A stretch of DNA of 30,811 bases from DATAWZ01 sp036266975 (GCA_036266975.1 DATAWZ010000060.1:1-30811), one strand, 5' to 3'. Positions 1 through 8,461 are shown, numbered from the stretch's first letter. A program made the numbers and translations. Notes: generated from the letters alone by a model not told the origin.

Positions 1-1
1 G

Positions 2-358
2 ATGTTCGGGCGTGACAAGAAGGCGCCCGCGGGCGAGGCCGCGCGCGCCGTTGCGGTCGTGGTGCGGTCGACGACGCGCCGCGATGGTTCCGGCGAGCCG
101 ACCGCGCACTGGGGCACGTTCCGGGTCCGCTTCGAGGATGGCGTGACCGCCGAGCGGGCGTTCAAGACGGCCTACCGCGAGTGGCTGACCAAGGACCTCG
201 GCAACGACCGGGGGCTGTTCCGCGTCGTCGGGGAGATGCTCGCGGTGGGAGCTACGGTCCCGGTCCGCTACGACCCGGCCGATCGCGCCAAGTTCGCCCT
301 CGACCGCGCCGCGTTCGAGGCTGAGGTGCTCGCCCGTCGGCCAGGCGAGCCGGCGTGA
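2..358 (+). CDS. Small hypothetical protein, YDPADR motif
   Basis: A 118-residue protein that I cannot assign to a named family. It starts MFGRDKK, a normal-looking cytoplasmic start, so the gene is probably complete even though it begins at the second base of the window; its ribosome binding site would lie outside. The body alternates short beta-strand-like stretches and ends with a 'VPVRYDPADRAKFALDR' type segment. Similar GxxVPVRYDPxD segments occur in many short actinobacterial proteins of unknown function. No membrane segment or signal peptide is visible. Its TGA overlaps an in-frame GTG of the next gene (GTGA at 355-358), so the two may be co-transcribed and coupled. Confidence 0.7.
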   Translation: MFGRDKKAPAGEAARAVAVVVRSTTRRDGSGEPTAHWGTFRVRFEDGVTAERAFKTAYREWLTKDLGNDRGLFRVVGEMLAVGATVPVRYDPADRAKFALDRAAFEAEVLARRPGEPA

Positions 359-399
359 GGAGGGACGCTCGGCACGCCCGCCAGTGGCACAGTGAGCCC

Positions 400-3300
400 G
401 TGCAGATCGGGATTCTGGGCGCGCTGACCGTCGAGCGCGGCGGCGAGCAGGTGGAGGTCGCCGGCGGGCGGCTGAAGTCGCTGCTCGCCCGGCTCGCGGT
501 CGACGTCGGCTGCCTGGTGTCGGCGACCAGCCTGGCCGACGCGATCTGGGACGGCGACCTTCCCGGCGACGAGCAGCACGCGCTGCAATCGCTGATCTCG
601 CGGCTGCGACGCGCGCTCGGCGCCGGCGAGCTGATCCAGCAGCACGCCGGCGGCTACCGGCTCGCGCTCGACGCCGAGCAGGTCGACGCCTCGCGGTTCG
701 CGCGATTGGCGGACGCCGGGGCGGCGGCGCTACGCGACGGTGAGGCCCAGCGTGCCCGCGAGCTCCTGAGCGAGGCGCTCGCGCTGTGGCGCGGGCCGGC
801 GCTCGCGGACGTGGTCGCGGGCGGATCGCTCGCGGCGGCCGCGGCGGCGCTCCAGGAGCGGCGCGTGGGCGCGTCGGCCGACCGCGCCGAAGCGCAGCTC
901 GCGCTCGGCCACGCGGCCGAGCTGGTCGGCGAGCTGGAGGCGCTCGCCGGCGAGCATCCGCTGCACGAGCGCCTGGCCGGGCAACTGATGCAGGCGCTGT
1001 ACGCGGCCGGCCGGCAGGCCGACGCGCTCGCCGTCTACGAGCAGGTGCGCGTGCGACTCGCCGACGAGCTCGGGGTCTCCCCGTCGCCCGCGCTTGCGCA
1101 GGTCCATCTCTCGGTGCTGCGCGGCGAGGGGCCGGCGCCGCCTCCGGGCGCCGGGACCAACCTTCGTGCCCGGCTGACCAGCTTCGTCGGTCGTGAGGAC
1201 GAGCTGGAGCGCGTCGGCGAGCTGCTGGCCGAGCAGCGGCTGCTGAGCCTGATCGGCGCCGGCGGCGCCGGCAAGACGCGACTGGCCAGCGAGGTGGCCC
1301 AGCGCGCGAGCGCGTCTCTGGACCACCGCGTGTGGCTGGTCGAGCTCGCGTCGATCGCCGACGCCGACGAGGTCGCCCCCGCCGTCCTGGGCTCGCTCGG
1401 CCTGCACGAGGTCGAGCTCTTCGGCACGAGCAAGCGGATCGACGACACCGACGCGCTCTCCCGGCTGCTCGAGGCCCTCGGCGGCCGGCGGACGCTGCTG
1501 GTGCTCGACAACTGCGAGCACCTGCTCGAGCCGATCGCCGCGCTGGTCGAGCGGCTGCTCGCCGGCTGCCCGGAGCTGCGGATCCTCTGCACGAGCCGCG
1601 AGCCCCTGGGGATCACCGGCGAGATGCTGATGGCGGTGGCGCCGCTGGCCCTCCCCGCCGAGGGCATCTCCGTCGCCGAGGCGCTCGCCGTGCCCGCGGT
1701 CCGGCTGTTTGCCGACCGCGCCGCCGCAGTGACCGGCGGGTTCGCCGTCGAGGAGGACACCGTCGAGACGGTGATCGAGGTCGTGCGACGGGTGGACGGG
1801 CTGCCGCTCGCGATCGAGCTCGCCGCGGCTCGCCTGCGCGCGATGACGCTGCCCCAACTCGCCGCTCGCCTGGACGACCGCTTCCGCGTCCTCACCGGCG
1901 GCAGCCGCACCGCGCTCGCGCGCCAGCGCACGCTGCGCGCGGTCGTCGATTGGAGCTGGGACCTGCTCGATGAGCCCGAGCGGGCGCTGCTGTGGCGGCT
2001 GTCGGTGTTCGCCGGCGGCGCCACGCTGGAGGCGGCGGAGGAGGTCTGCGCCGGCGGGCCGCTCGCCGCCGCCGACGTCTTCGAGCTGCTGTGCGCGCTG
2101 GTCGAGAAGTCGCTGCTCGAGCTCGTCGGTGGTGAGACACCGCGCTACCGGATGCTCGAGACGATCCGCGAGTACGGCCTCGAGCGCGCCGCGGAGGCGA
2201 GCGAGCTGGCGTCGATCCGCGAGCGGCACGCGCGCCACTTCGCGGCGCTCGCGATCGAGGCCGAGCGGCACCTGCGCGCGGCCGAGCAGCTGACCTGGCT
2301 GGCGCGACTGCGGGCCGAGCACGACAACGTGATCGTCGCGCTGCGGCAGCTCGCCGACCGCGGCGAGGCGGCCCTCCTGGCACGGGCGGTGGCCTCGCTG
2401 CTGTGGTTCTGGGTGCTGGCCGGCAGCCGTCAGGAGGTGCTGATCTGGATCGAGCTCGCCCTCGCCGTCCCCGGCGAGGCCGATCCGCTCGACCGGCTTC
2501 TGCTCGGCAGCGTCCAGGCCCTCGCCCGCGCGATCCCCGGCGAGGAGGGGCCGAACGCCGATCCGTGGCAGGCACTCACCGACACGCTCGCGCAGCTCCA
2601 GGATGCGGCCCTTCCCCATCACCCGCTGCTGGCCGCCCTGCGGCCGCTGCTCGCGATGGGCGTCGGTCGCGGGCAGGTGCTCGAGCTCCTCGAGCACTCG
2701 GCCCGGCACCCGGACCCGTGGGTGCGGGCCACGGTCCCCTTCGTCCGCATCCAGGTCGCCGAGAACGAAGGCGAGGTCGAGGCGATGCGCACCGGCCTGG
2801 ACGAGGCGCTCGCCGCCTTCACGGCGGTCGGCGACCGCTGGGGGCTGGCGATGACCCTGTCCGAGCTCTCGGGCCTGCGGATCCTCGAGGGCGACCTCGA
2901 CGGGGCCGAGCGCGCGCTCGAGCAGACGCAGTCCCTGCTGTCCGAGCTCGGTGCGCCGGACGGCGGGCGGCTGGAGATGCGAATGGCGGACATCCTCGCC
3001 CGCCGCGGCGATCTGCAGGGCGCACGCGAGGTGCTCTGCCGGAATCTGCGCGAGCACGAGCGGTCCCCCGAGGAGCAGGCGATGGTCAAGACCTCGCTCG
3101 CGGCGCTCACCGAGCGCAGCGGAGAGCCGGCTCGCGCGCGCGAGCTCCTGAGTGAGGCGCTCGCCGAGCTCGACTCCGGGCTCGCGCGCCGGCCCGAGCG
3201 GGGCCACGTCCGCGCGGTGGCGCTCAGCACCGCCGCGCTGGCCGAGCTCCAGCTCGGGGAGCTGGACGCCGCGCGGGGGGCCCTGGGCGAGGCCTACGCG

Positions 3301-3606
3301 GTGGCGACCGCGACCCAGGACATGCCGATCGTGGCCATCGTCGGGGTCTCGCTCGCGGCGCTCGCCGAGCGCCTCGGGTCGGGGGCGCAGAGCGCGGAGA
3401 TCCTCGGCGCGGCCGCCGCGCTGCGCGGCGCCGAGGACCTGACCTCCCCGGAGATCGCCCGACTGACCTCGGCGCTCAGCGAGCGACTTGGGCCCGAGGG
3501 GTTCCGGGTGGCGTTCGCGGGCGGGCGCGGCCTGGAACGGGACGCCGCGCTCGCCCGCCTGGACCCCGAGCGGCTGGCGCCAAGTGGTCAGACCCGGCGG
3601 CGGTAG
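400..3606 (+). CDS. AfsR/SARP-type (BTAD) transcriptional regulator with NB-ARC-type ATPase and TPR-like repeats
   Basis: A 1068-residue regulator. An OmpR/PhoB-like winged helix fills about residues 1-95 (IGILGALTV start, SLISRLRRAL), followed by a bacterial transcriptional activation (BTAD) domain to about 245. An NTPase module follows, with Walker A GAGGAGKT near 285-292 and Walker B LLVLDNCEH near 367-375. The C-terminal 450 residues are helical and TPR-like. This layout is that of AfsR-class regulators, which bind direct repeats and activate exporter or antibiotic genes. I prefer GTG at 400 because family members begin right at the first beta strand. A GTG at 355 would add 15 poorly conserved residues but gives a 4-nt overlap with the upstream gene. 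The gene ends in a 19-bp convergent overlap with the exporter permease, and repeats upstream of that exporter are likely targets. Confidence 0.9.
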   Translation: MQIGILGALTVERGGEQVEVAGGRLKSLLARLAVDVGCLVSATSLADAIWDGDLPGDEQHALQSLISRLRRALGAGELIQQHAGGYRLALDAEQVDASRFARLADAGAAALRDGEAQRARELLSEALALWRGPALADVVAGGSLAAAAAALQERRVGASADRAEAQLALGHAAELVGELEALAGEHPLHERLAGQLMQALYAAGRQADALAVYEQVRVRLADELGVSPSPALAQVHLSVLRGEGPAPPPGAGTNLRARLTSFVGREDELERVGELLAEQRLLSLIGAGGAGKTRLASEVAQRASASLDHRVWLVELASIADADEVAPAVLGSLGLHEVELFGTSKRIDDTDALSRLLEALGGRRTLLVLDNCEHLLEPIAALVERLLAGCPELRILCTSREPLGITGEMLMAVAPLALPAEGISVAEALAVPAVRLFADRAAAVTGGFAVEEDTVETVIEVVRRVDGLPLAIELAAARLRAMTLPQLAARLDDRFRVLTGGSRTALARQRTLRAVVDWSWDLLDEPERALLWRLSVFAGGATLEAAEEVCAGGPLAAADVFELLCALVEKSLLELVGGETPRYRMLETIREYGLERAAEASELASIRERHARHFAALAIEAERHLRAAEQLTWLARLRAEHDNVIVALRQLADRGEAALLARAVASLLWFWVLAGSRQEVLIWIELALAVPGEADPLDRLLLGSVQALARAIPGEEGPNADPWQALTDTLAQLQDAALPHHPLLAALRPLLAMGVGRGQVLELLEHSARHPDPWVRATVPFVRIQVAENEGEVEAMRTGLDEALAAFTAVGDRWGLAMTLSELSGLRILEGDLDGAERALEQTQSLLSELGAPDGGRLEMRMADILARRGDLQGAREVLCRNLREHERSPEEQAMVKTSLAALTERSGEPARARELLSEALAELDSGLARRPERGHVRAVALSTAALAELQLGELDAARGALGEAYAVATATQDMPIVAIVGVSLAALAERLGSGAQSAEILGAAAALRGAEDLTSPEIARLTSALSERLGPEGFRVAFAGGRGLERDAALARLDPERLAPSGQTRRR

Positions 3607-4418
3607 GCGCGCAGCGCGAGCGGCACGAACACCACCAGCAGGGTCGCCATCCACATCAGCGTCCACAGGACGTCGCTGGCGACCGCGCCGCCGAGGAGCA
3701 GGCCGCGCATCGCGCCGACCAGGTGTGTGAGCGGGTTGACCTTCACGAACGCCTGCAGCCAGCCCGGCATCGTGTGGGTCGGGACGAACGTGTTCGAGCC
3801 GAAGCTGAGGGGCAGCACGACCAGCGCCATGATCCCCTGCACCGAGCCCGACGTGCGTACGAGCATCCCCACGAACACCGACGCCCAGCACAGGCATAGC
3901 GCGAAGCTGATCGCCAGCAGGCAGGCGGCGAGCACGTCGAGCACGCTCGTGCGGGCGCGGAATCCGAGCACGTAGCCGAACGCGAGCGTGACCGTGCACA
4001 CGATCGCGTAGCGCACGACGTCGGCCAGCACCGCGCCGATCAGCGGCGCCGAGCGGGCGATCGGCAGGCTGCGGAAGCGATCGAAGATCCCCTTGGTGAC
4101 GTCGTTGTTGAGGTTCACGCCGATCGCGACCCCGCCGGTGGCGATCGCCTGCGCGAGGATCCCCGGCAGCAGGAACTGGAGGTAGTCGTGGCGCGAGCCG
4201 TGGGCGACGGCGCCCCCGAAGATGTAGGTGAACATCAGCAGGAAGATGATCGGCTGCAGGGTCACGTCGATCAGTGCCTCGGGGGTGCGCAGCATGCTGA
4301 TCAGGCTGCGCTTGGCAAGCACCAGGCTGTGTCGCATCAGCCGCCCGCGACGGGGCCGAGTCCCGCTCGCCGCCAGCGGCAGCGCGCCGGCCACGGTGGT
4401 GGACGCGTGCACGTTCAT
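3588..4418 (-). CDS. ABC-2 type permease, DrrB-like drug exporter
   Basis: A 276-residue membrane protein with about six hydrophobic segments: near 55-75, 85-105, 135-160, 165-195, 205-225 and 250-270. Landmarks such as LRTPEALIDVTLQPIIF, FRSLPIARSA, FVPTHTMPGWLQAFVKVNPLTH and a basic C-terminus (RAYRRRV) are typical of the daunorubicin-resistance DrrB permease family. It should pair with the ATPase encoded immediately upstream to export a hydrophobic compound. Its ATG overlaps the ATPase stop codon (ATGA, 4415-4418), and a strong GAAGGAGG ribosome binding site lies inside the ATPase gene. The last 19 bp overlap the 3' end of the convergent AfsR-type gene. The exported substrate cannot be read from the sequence. 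Confidence 0.9.
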   Translation of the reverse strand: MNVHASTTVAGALPLAASGTRPRRGRLMRHSLVLAKRSLISMLRTPEALIDVTLQPIIFLLMFTYIFGGAVAHGSRHDYLQFLLPGILAQAIATGGVAIGVNLNNDVTKGIFDRFRSLPIARSAPLIGAVLADVVRYAIVCTVTLAFGYVLGFRARTSVLDVLAACLLAISFALCLCWASVFVGMLVRTSGSVQGIMALVVLPLSFGSNTFVPTHTMPGWLQAFVKVNPLTHLVGAMRGLLLGGAVASDVLWTLMWMATLLVVFVPLALRAYRRRV

Positions 4419-5374
4419 GCGGCCTCCTTCAGGTCGGTCTGGTCGGTGCCGTGCCCGGTGAGGGTGAAGAACACCTCGTCCAGGCTGGGCAGGCTCAGCG
4501 AGAGCTCGGTCACGGCGATCCCGGCGCCGGCCAGCCGGCGAACGGTCTCCTGTAGCGCGGCCTCGCCGCTGACCGGGACGATCAGCAGTCCGCGTCCGTT
4601 GCGCGTGGGGGCCGAGCCGGCGACCGCATGCAGGATCTCGGCGGCCCCGGGGATTTGGGCGGGGTCAGTCGGGCGAACCGTGAGCGTCTGGGTGCCGACC
4701 ACCCGCTTGAGCCCGTCGGGGGTGTCATGCGCGATCACCCGTCCGTGGTCGATCACGACGATGTCGTCGGCCAGCGAGTCGGCTTCGTCGAGGTACTGGG
4801 TGGTCAGCAGCACGGTGGCGCCGTCGGCGACCAGAGCCCGCACGACCCCCCACATGCCCTCGCGCTTGGAGGGGTCAAGGCCGGTCGTCGGCTCGTCGAG
4901 GAAGACGACCGCCGGTCGTCCGACCAGGCTCGCGGCCAGGTCCAGCCGGCGGCGCATACCGCCCGAGTAGGTGCGGACCGGGCGGTCGCCCGCCTCGGTC
5001 AGCTCGAACCAGTCGAGCAGCTCGGCGGCGCGCGCCCGCGCCGCGCGGCCGCTGAGGTCGAGCAGTTGGCCGATCATGATCAGGTTCTCGCGGCCGGTCA
5101 GCGCTTCGTCGACCGACGCGTACTGGCCGGTCAGGCCAACGATTCGGCGCACCCCGGCCGCCTGGCGGACCACGTCGAAGCCGCCGATCCGAGCGCTCCC
5201 GGCGTCGGGCGCCAGCAGGGTCGCCAGGATCCGAATGGCCGTCGTCTTGCCGGCGCCGTTGGGCCCGAGCACTCCGAGCACGGAGCCCTGGTGGGCGGTG
5301 AAGTCGATCCCCGCCAGCGCCACCGTGGGACCGAAGCGCCTGACCAGGCCCTCGGCCTCGATCGCGTATTCCAT
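4415..5374 (-). CDS. ABC transporter ATP-binding protein, DrrA-like
   Basis: A 319-residue ATPase. It has Walker A GPNGAGKT (residues ~36-43), signature YSGGM, Walker B VVFLDEP, the D-loop TGLDPSKR and a switch-region TTQYLDEAD. The QYLDEAD form and the C-terminal extension ending in LDEVFFTLTG are characteristic of the DrrA/CcmA-like drug exporter ATPases. ATG at 5374 is chosen because GAGGAG lies 6 nt upstream; an in-frame start 24 nt earlier lacks a good ribosome binding site and extends past the usual MEYAIEAEGLVRRFG start. It forms a translationally coupled pair with the DrrB-like permease. Three 11-bp-spaced heptamer repeats at 5421-5449 lie just upstream and suggest control by a SARP/AfsR-type protein. 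Confidence 0.93.
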   Translation of the reverse strand: MEYAIEAEGLVRRFGPTVALAGIDFTAHQGSVLGVLGPNGAGKTTAIRILATLLAPDAGSARIGGFDVVRQAAGVRRIVGLTGQYASVDEALTGRENLIMIGQLLDLSGRAARARAAELLDWFELTEAGDRPVRTYSGGMRRRLDLAASLVGRPAVVFLDEPTTGLDPSKREGMWGVVRALVADGATVLLTTQYLDEADSLADDIVVIDHGRVIAHDTPDGLKRVVGTQTLTVRPTDPAQIPGAAEILHAVAGSAPTRNGRGLLIVPVSGEAALQETVRRLAGAGIAVTELSLSLPSLDEVFFTLTGHGTDQTDLKEAA

Positions 5375-5420
5375 GGTTGCTCCTCGTTCGTTGAACACGC
5401 GAGGAGGATCGGCGGCGCCG

Positions 5421-5449
5421 CTCGCAGGGCACTCGCAGCGGACTCACAG
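5421..5449 (-). promoter_or_regulatory. Three direct heptamer repeats at 11-bp spacing: SARP-like operator
   Basis: On the plus strand, CTCGCAG (5421-5427), CTCGCAG (5432-5438) and CTCACAG (5443-5449) are separated by exactly 4 bp each. Read toward the exporter genes they are CTGTGAG, CTGCGAG, CTGCGAG. Direct heptamers with 11-bp periodicity are the known binding architecture of SARP/BTAD regulators. The array lies 47 bp upstream of the DrrA start, and an AfsR-type gene is on the other side of the exporter. I could not see a convincing -10 hexamer downstream. Confidence 0.6.
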
Positions 5450-5459
5450 GCCGTGCGAG

Positions 5460-5472
5460 CGGTCGTCGACCG
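5460..5472. other. Perfect 6-bp inverted repeat between exporter and SDR gene
   Basis: CGGTCG, one T, then CGACCG. It sits 9 bp beyond the stop codon of the SDR gene (transcribed leftward) and 11 bp from the heptamer repeats. It could act as a weak terminator stem for the SDR transcript or as an operator half of the exporter promoter. There is no T-tract. Confidence 0.35.
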
Positions 5473-5481
5473 TCGAACGGG

Positions 5482-6399
5482 TTACCCGCGGAAGGCGACG
5501 ACCGACGAGAGGAAGTAGTGACCTTCGTCGAGGTCGGCGATCAGCCCGGGGCGGGCCGGCTCCCAGCCCAGCCGCTGCTGGGTCAGCGCGCTCGAGGCGG
5601 GGATGTCCAGGGCGAAGAACGCGCCGATCCAGCCGAAGTGCTCGGCGGCGGCCTCGGGCGCGACCGAGATCACGGGGACGTCCAGATGGCGACCCATGAC
5701 CTCGGCGATCCGCCGGGTCGGCACGCCCTCCTCGGCGATGCCGTGGAAGACCGAGCCCGCCGTCCCCCGCTCGAGCGCCAGCCGGAACAGGCGCGCGGCG
5801 TCGAGCCGGTGGACCCCCGGCCAGCGGTTGGCGCCGTCGCCGACGTAGGCCGCCGCCCCGCGGGAGCGGGCGACGTCGATCAGCACCGGGACGAACCCGT
5901 GGTCGCCCTCGCCGTGCACCGAGGGGGCCAGCCGGATGATCGTGGAGCGCACGCCGCGCGAGGCGAGCGCGAGCGCCACGGGCTCGTTGGGCAGCCGGGG
6001 GTGCGCCGCGCTTGCGGGATCGGCCCGACCCTCCTCGGTCACGACCTCGCCCGGCGTGATCATGGCCGTCCCGAAGGTCGTGACCAGGGGGCGATCAGAG
6101 CCCTCCAGCGCCGCGCCGAGCGTCTCGATGACACGCAGATCGGTCTGCGCCGCCTGCGCCATCTGCGAGAAGTCGTGGACGTAGGCGGTGTGGATCACGC
6201 CGTCGGCCGCCTCGGCGGCGCCCCGCAGCAGGTCGAGGTCGTCCAGGGTGCCGCGCTGGACCTCGGCTCCGGCGGCCCCAAGCGCCGCCGCGCCCTCATC
6301 CGAGCGCGCGAGACCGACGACCTCGTGGCCGGCGGCGATGAGCTCGGAGACGACGGCGGACCCGATGAATCCGGTGGCGCCGGTGACGAATACACGCAT
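5482..6399 (-). CDS. NAD(P)-dependent SDR-family epimerase/oxidoreductase
   Basis: A 305-residue extended short-chain dehydrogenase. The N-terminal Rossmann motif is VTGATGFIGSAVV (residues 5-17), followed by VVGLARSDEGAAALGAAGAEVQRGTLDD, typical of NAD(P)-binding SDRs that sense or reduce small carbonyl substrates. The usual YxxxK catalytic pair is not obvious, as in atypical SDR groups, so the reaction is not assigned. ATG at 6399 has AAGGAG 8 nt upstream and begins the canonical MRVFVTGATG; an open frame further upstream merely runs through the operator repeats. It diverges from a TetR gene across those repeats and is very likely repressed by it. Confidence 0.88.
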   Translation of the reverse strand: MRVFVTGATGFIGSAVVSELIAAGHEVVGLARSDEGAAALGAAGAEVQRGTLDDLDLLRGAAEAADGVIHTAYVHDFSQMAQAAQTDLRVIETLGAALEGSDRPLVTTFGTAMITPGEVVTEEGRADPASAAHPRLPNEPVALALASRGVRSTIIRLAPSVHGEGDHGFVPVLIDVARSRGAAAYVGDGANRWPGVHRLDAARLFRLALERGTAGSVFHGIAEEGVPTRRIAEVMGRHLDVPVISVAPEAAAEHFGWIGAFFALDIPASSALTQQRLGWEPARPGLIADLDEGHYFLSSVVAFRG

Positions 6400-6420
6400 G
6401 GGTGCTCCTTGAAATCGAGA

Positions 6421-6506
6421 GATGTCAGTCACTGCCATCAAGCCTAGCACGCCGATGACAGTCGCTGCCATCAAGCCTAGCACGCCGATGACAGTCGCTG
6501 CCATCA
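6421..6506. promoter_or_regulatory. Three tandem 19-bp palindromes at 33-bp period: TetR operators
   Basis: A 33-bp unit is repeated about 2.6 times. Each copy holds an inverted repeat of the form GATGNCAG-TCR-CTGCCATC (6422/6454/6487 onward), with 8-bp arms carrying one mismatch each; between copies lies the constant segment AAGCCTAGCACGCC. The array fills the gap between the divergent SDR and TetR genes. A TAGAAT (6508-6513) 7 bp before the TetR ATG could be its -10, making that mRNA almost leaderless. Three identically phased sites suggest cooperative repressor binding. Confidence 0.75.
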
Positions 6507-6520
6507 CTAGAATGAGGACC

Positions 6521-7120
6521 ATGGGTCGCTGGGAACCCGACGCGCGCGGCCGGCTCGAAGAGGCGGCGATGGCGCTGTACTCGCTGCGCGGCTACGAGAA
6601 CACGACCGTGGCCGAGATCGCCGAGCGCGCCGGCCTGACCGAGCGCACCTTCTTCCGCCATTTCGCCGACAAGCGCGAGGTCCTCTTCGGGGCCGCGGGC
6701 ACCTTCCGCGAGCGCCTGCTGGCCCCCGTCGTCGCCGCTGCCGATGAGGTGGCCCCGATCGATGCGCTCGCCGCGGGCCTCGGTGCGGCGGCGGAGATGC
6801 TCCAGGAGCGCCGCGACTTCTCGCGCCAGCGCCAGGCGATCATCGCCTCGAGCGGCGAGCTTCAGGAGCGCGAGCTGGCCAAGCTCGCATCGCTCGCGGG
6901 GGCCCTGGCCGATGCGCTGCGCGCGCGCGGCATCCAGGAGCCGGCAGCGAGCCTGGCCGGCGAGGTGGCGATCGCCGTCTTTCGGGCCGCGTTCGAGCGC
7001 TGGATCGCCGACGAGGACGACGTGGACTTTCCGCAGCTCATCAGCGACTCGCTCGGTCAGCTGAAGGCGCTCGCCGGGGGCGCGACGCCTCGGCCCAAAA
7101 CCCTGCCCGTTTCCGGTTGA
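6521..7120 (+). CDS. TetR/AcrR-family repressor of the divergent SDR gene
   Basis: A 199-residue regulator. The N-terminal helix-turn-helix is textbook TetR: TTVAEIAERAGLTERTFFRHFADKREVLF at about residues 28-55. The helical remainder is the ligand-binding and dimer domain. ATG at 6521 is preferred because TetR proteins usually begin 10-15 residues before helix 1 and GAGG lies 4 nt upstream; ATG at 6512 would add three residues. The reading frame stays open upstream only because the operator repeat is 33 bp long. Its position opposite the SDR gene, with three palindromes between, implies self-regulation and control of the SDR gene. Its TGA overlaps a TTG that opens the frame of the next gene. 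Confidence 0.9.
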   Translation: MGRWEPDARGRLEEAAMALYSLRGYENTTVAEIAERAGLTERTFFRHFADKREVLFGAAGTFRERLLAPVVAAADEVAPIDALAAGLGAAAEMLQERRDFSRQRQAIIASSGELQERELAKLASLAGALADALRARGIQEPAASLAGEVAIAVFRAAFERWIADEDDVDFPQLISDSLGQLKALAGGATPRPKTLPVSG

Positions 7121-7140
7121 TCGGCGCTCCCCAGGCCTGG

Positions 7141-8424
7141 ATGGTTGCTCGGGAGATGCCCAGAGAACAGAGCGTGCAGCCGCGCGCCCGGACGACGGAT
7201 TCGAGCCGGTGCGGCGGGGAGGTGCAGGGCCCGCCGATCTCTGGCCAGGACGGGATGGTGGCCCTTCAGCGAGCCGCGGGCAACGCCGCGGCCGCCAGAG
7301 TGGCCGCCCAGCACGCGCGCGTGGGGATCGCCGTGCAGCGGCGCAAACGGGCGGGCGAGGACGGCCGGCCCACCATCAGTGAGCGAGCGCTCGAGAACGT
7401 CAAGCAGATGCTCACCGACCTTCAAGGACACCGGGCCGCGCTGCAGGACCTGGCCGCATCACCGGGGGATCTGACCGATTTGGCCTTCACCTATGGGCTG
7501 CTCGAGATCGGCCCGAATGACTCCGGGAGAACCCAGCCGATCCCCGCGCCGCACAGCGCTGAGCACCAGGCCTTGCTGACACTCGGGCGGACCGTGTCCG
7601 GGTCCGACGACCTCCGGCGAGCCCTCGACGGCGAGTTCGACGAGGACGACTTGGACACGCGACTGGGACCCCTCGCTGCGGTCTTCGTCGCGGCGGCCAA
7701 CCTATGGGTGGAATGGGAGTCGGTCTATTCCCGCAACGAGCTGGGCCGGTTCGAGTTCAAGGCCGAGCGCGACGTGGTGGCCCACGCCGTGGGGGACATC
7801 GGCGACCTGCTGCGTCACCTCACCCGTGCGTCGAAGAACGGGACGGCGATCACCAAGGCCGACGTCGACAACCTGTATGCGGCCTACAACGACACCGCCT
7901 GGGAGTATCACCCCCAACTGAGCCCGCCACCGCACGACATGCTCCTCGGCCACAGCGATATCGCCGTGTGCGGAGCGTTCGCCGGGCTGCTGGTCGAGAT
8001 GGTCAGCCTGGTCGCGAAATGTCGCGGGGTCGCCAACCCGGCCACGAAGAAGTCCCATCTCGGGGTCTTTGTCACGATCCCCTACGCCTGGGGCTACATC
8101 GACCCCGCGGTGAAGGGCAACATCGAGTCGATCGAGGAATCGCGGCTGCTACGCCGCCCGCGCGTTCGCCAGGGCGGGCCCAACGGCTATGACGAGGTCA
8201 ACCGCGCCGTCTTCACCGGCCACACCTGGATGGAGGCCTTCGGTCATACCTACGACCCGCTGGGCAAGAAGGCCGACGTCGACTTCATGGACCACGACAT
8301 CGGCCCCCTGACCAGGAGCGACGAGAACGGCATCTTGGCGGCCAACAAGCACTGGAAAGTGGTGAAGGTGACAAGCACGCCCCCCAAGGGGCTTCCCCAG
8401 GGCTACAAGCTCGTCAAGAAGTAG
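7141..8424 (+). CDS. Putative effector/toxin with transglutaminase-like Cys-His-Asp set
   Basis: A 427-residue protein of no certain family. The N-terminus carries a segment GMVALQRAAGNAAAARV...VQRRK; such LQRxAGNxA...LQR segments are frequent in actinobacterial proteins linked to extracellular contractile injection systems and DUF4157 proteins. The C-terminal half shows CGAFAGLLVEM (Cys277), GHTWMEAFG (His361) and TYDPLG (Asp372), the order and local context of a transglutaminase-like or papain-like catalytic triad; this assignment is my inference. No signal peptide or membrane segment. Start is uncertain: ATG 7141, ATG 7156 or TTG 7117 (which overlaps the TetR stop); none has a clean ribosome binding site. 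Codon use is normal. Confidence 0.65.
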   Translation: MVAREMPREQSVQPRARTTDSSRCGGEVQGPPISGQDGMVALQRAAGNAAAARVAAQHARVGIAVQRRKRAGEDGRPTISERALENVKQMLTDLQGHRAALQDLAASPGDLTDLAFTYGLLEIGPNDSGRTQPIPAPHSAEHQALLTLGRTVSGSDDLRRALDGEFDEDDLDTRLGPLAAVFVAAANLWVEWESVYSRNELGRFEFKAERDVVAHAVGDIGDLLRHLTRASKNGTAITKADVDNLYAAYNDTAWEYHPQLSPPPHDMLLGHSDIAVCGAFAGLLVEMVSLVAKCRGVANPATKKSHLGVFVTIPYAWGYIDPAVKGNIESIEESRLLRRPRVRQGGPNGYDEVNRAVFTGHTWMEAFGHTYDPLGKKADVDFMDHDIGPLTRSDENGILAANKHWKVVKVTSTPPKGLPQGYKLVKK

Positions 8425-8461
8425 CCCCCTGCCCGGCGCCGGGCGGTGAGCGCGCGCTCTC

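Noticed and set aside
730..3999. A 1089-codon open frame on the minus strand opposite the AfsR-type regulator
   Set aside because: It is rich in Arg/Gln/His/Leu with no recognisable domain and lies antisense to a gene with clear motifs; long antisense frames are expected at this GC content.
6421..6506. Possible short CRISPR array
   Set aside because: Units are contiguous, without unique spacers, and each contains a regulator-type palindrome; no cas genes are present.
6421..6520. Coding extensions of both the SDR and TetR genes through the 33-bp repeats
   Set aside because: Frames stay open only because the repeat length is a multiple of three; canonical starts with ribosome binding sites lie outside the repeats.
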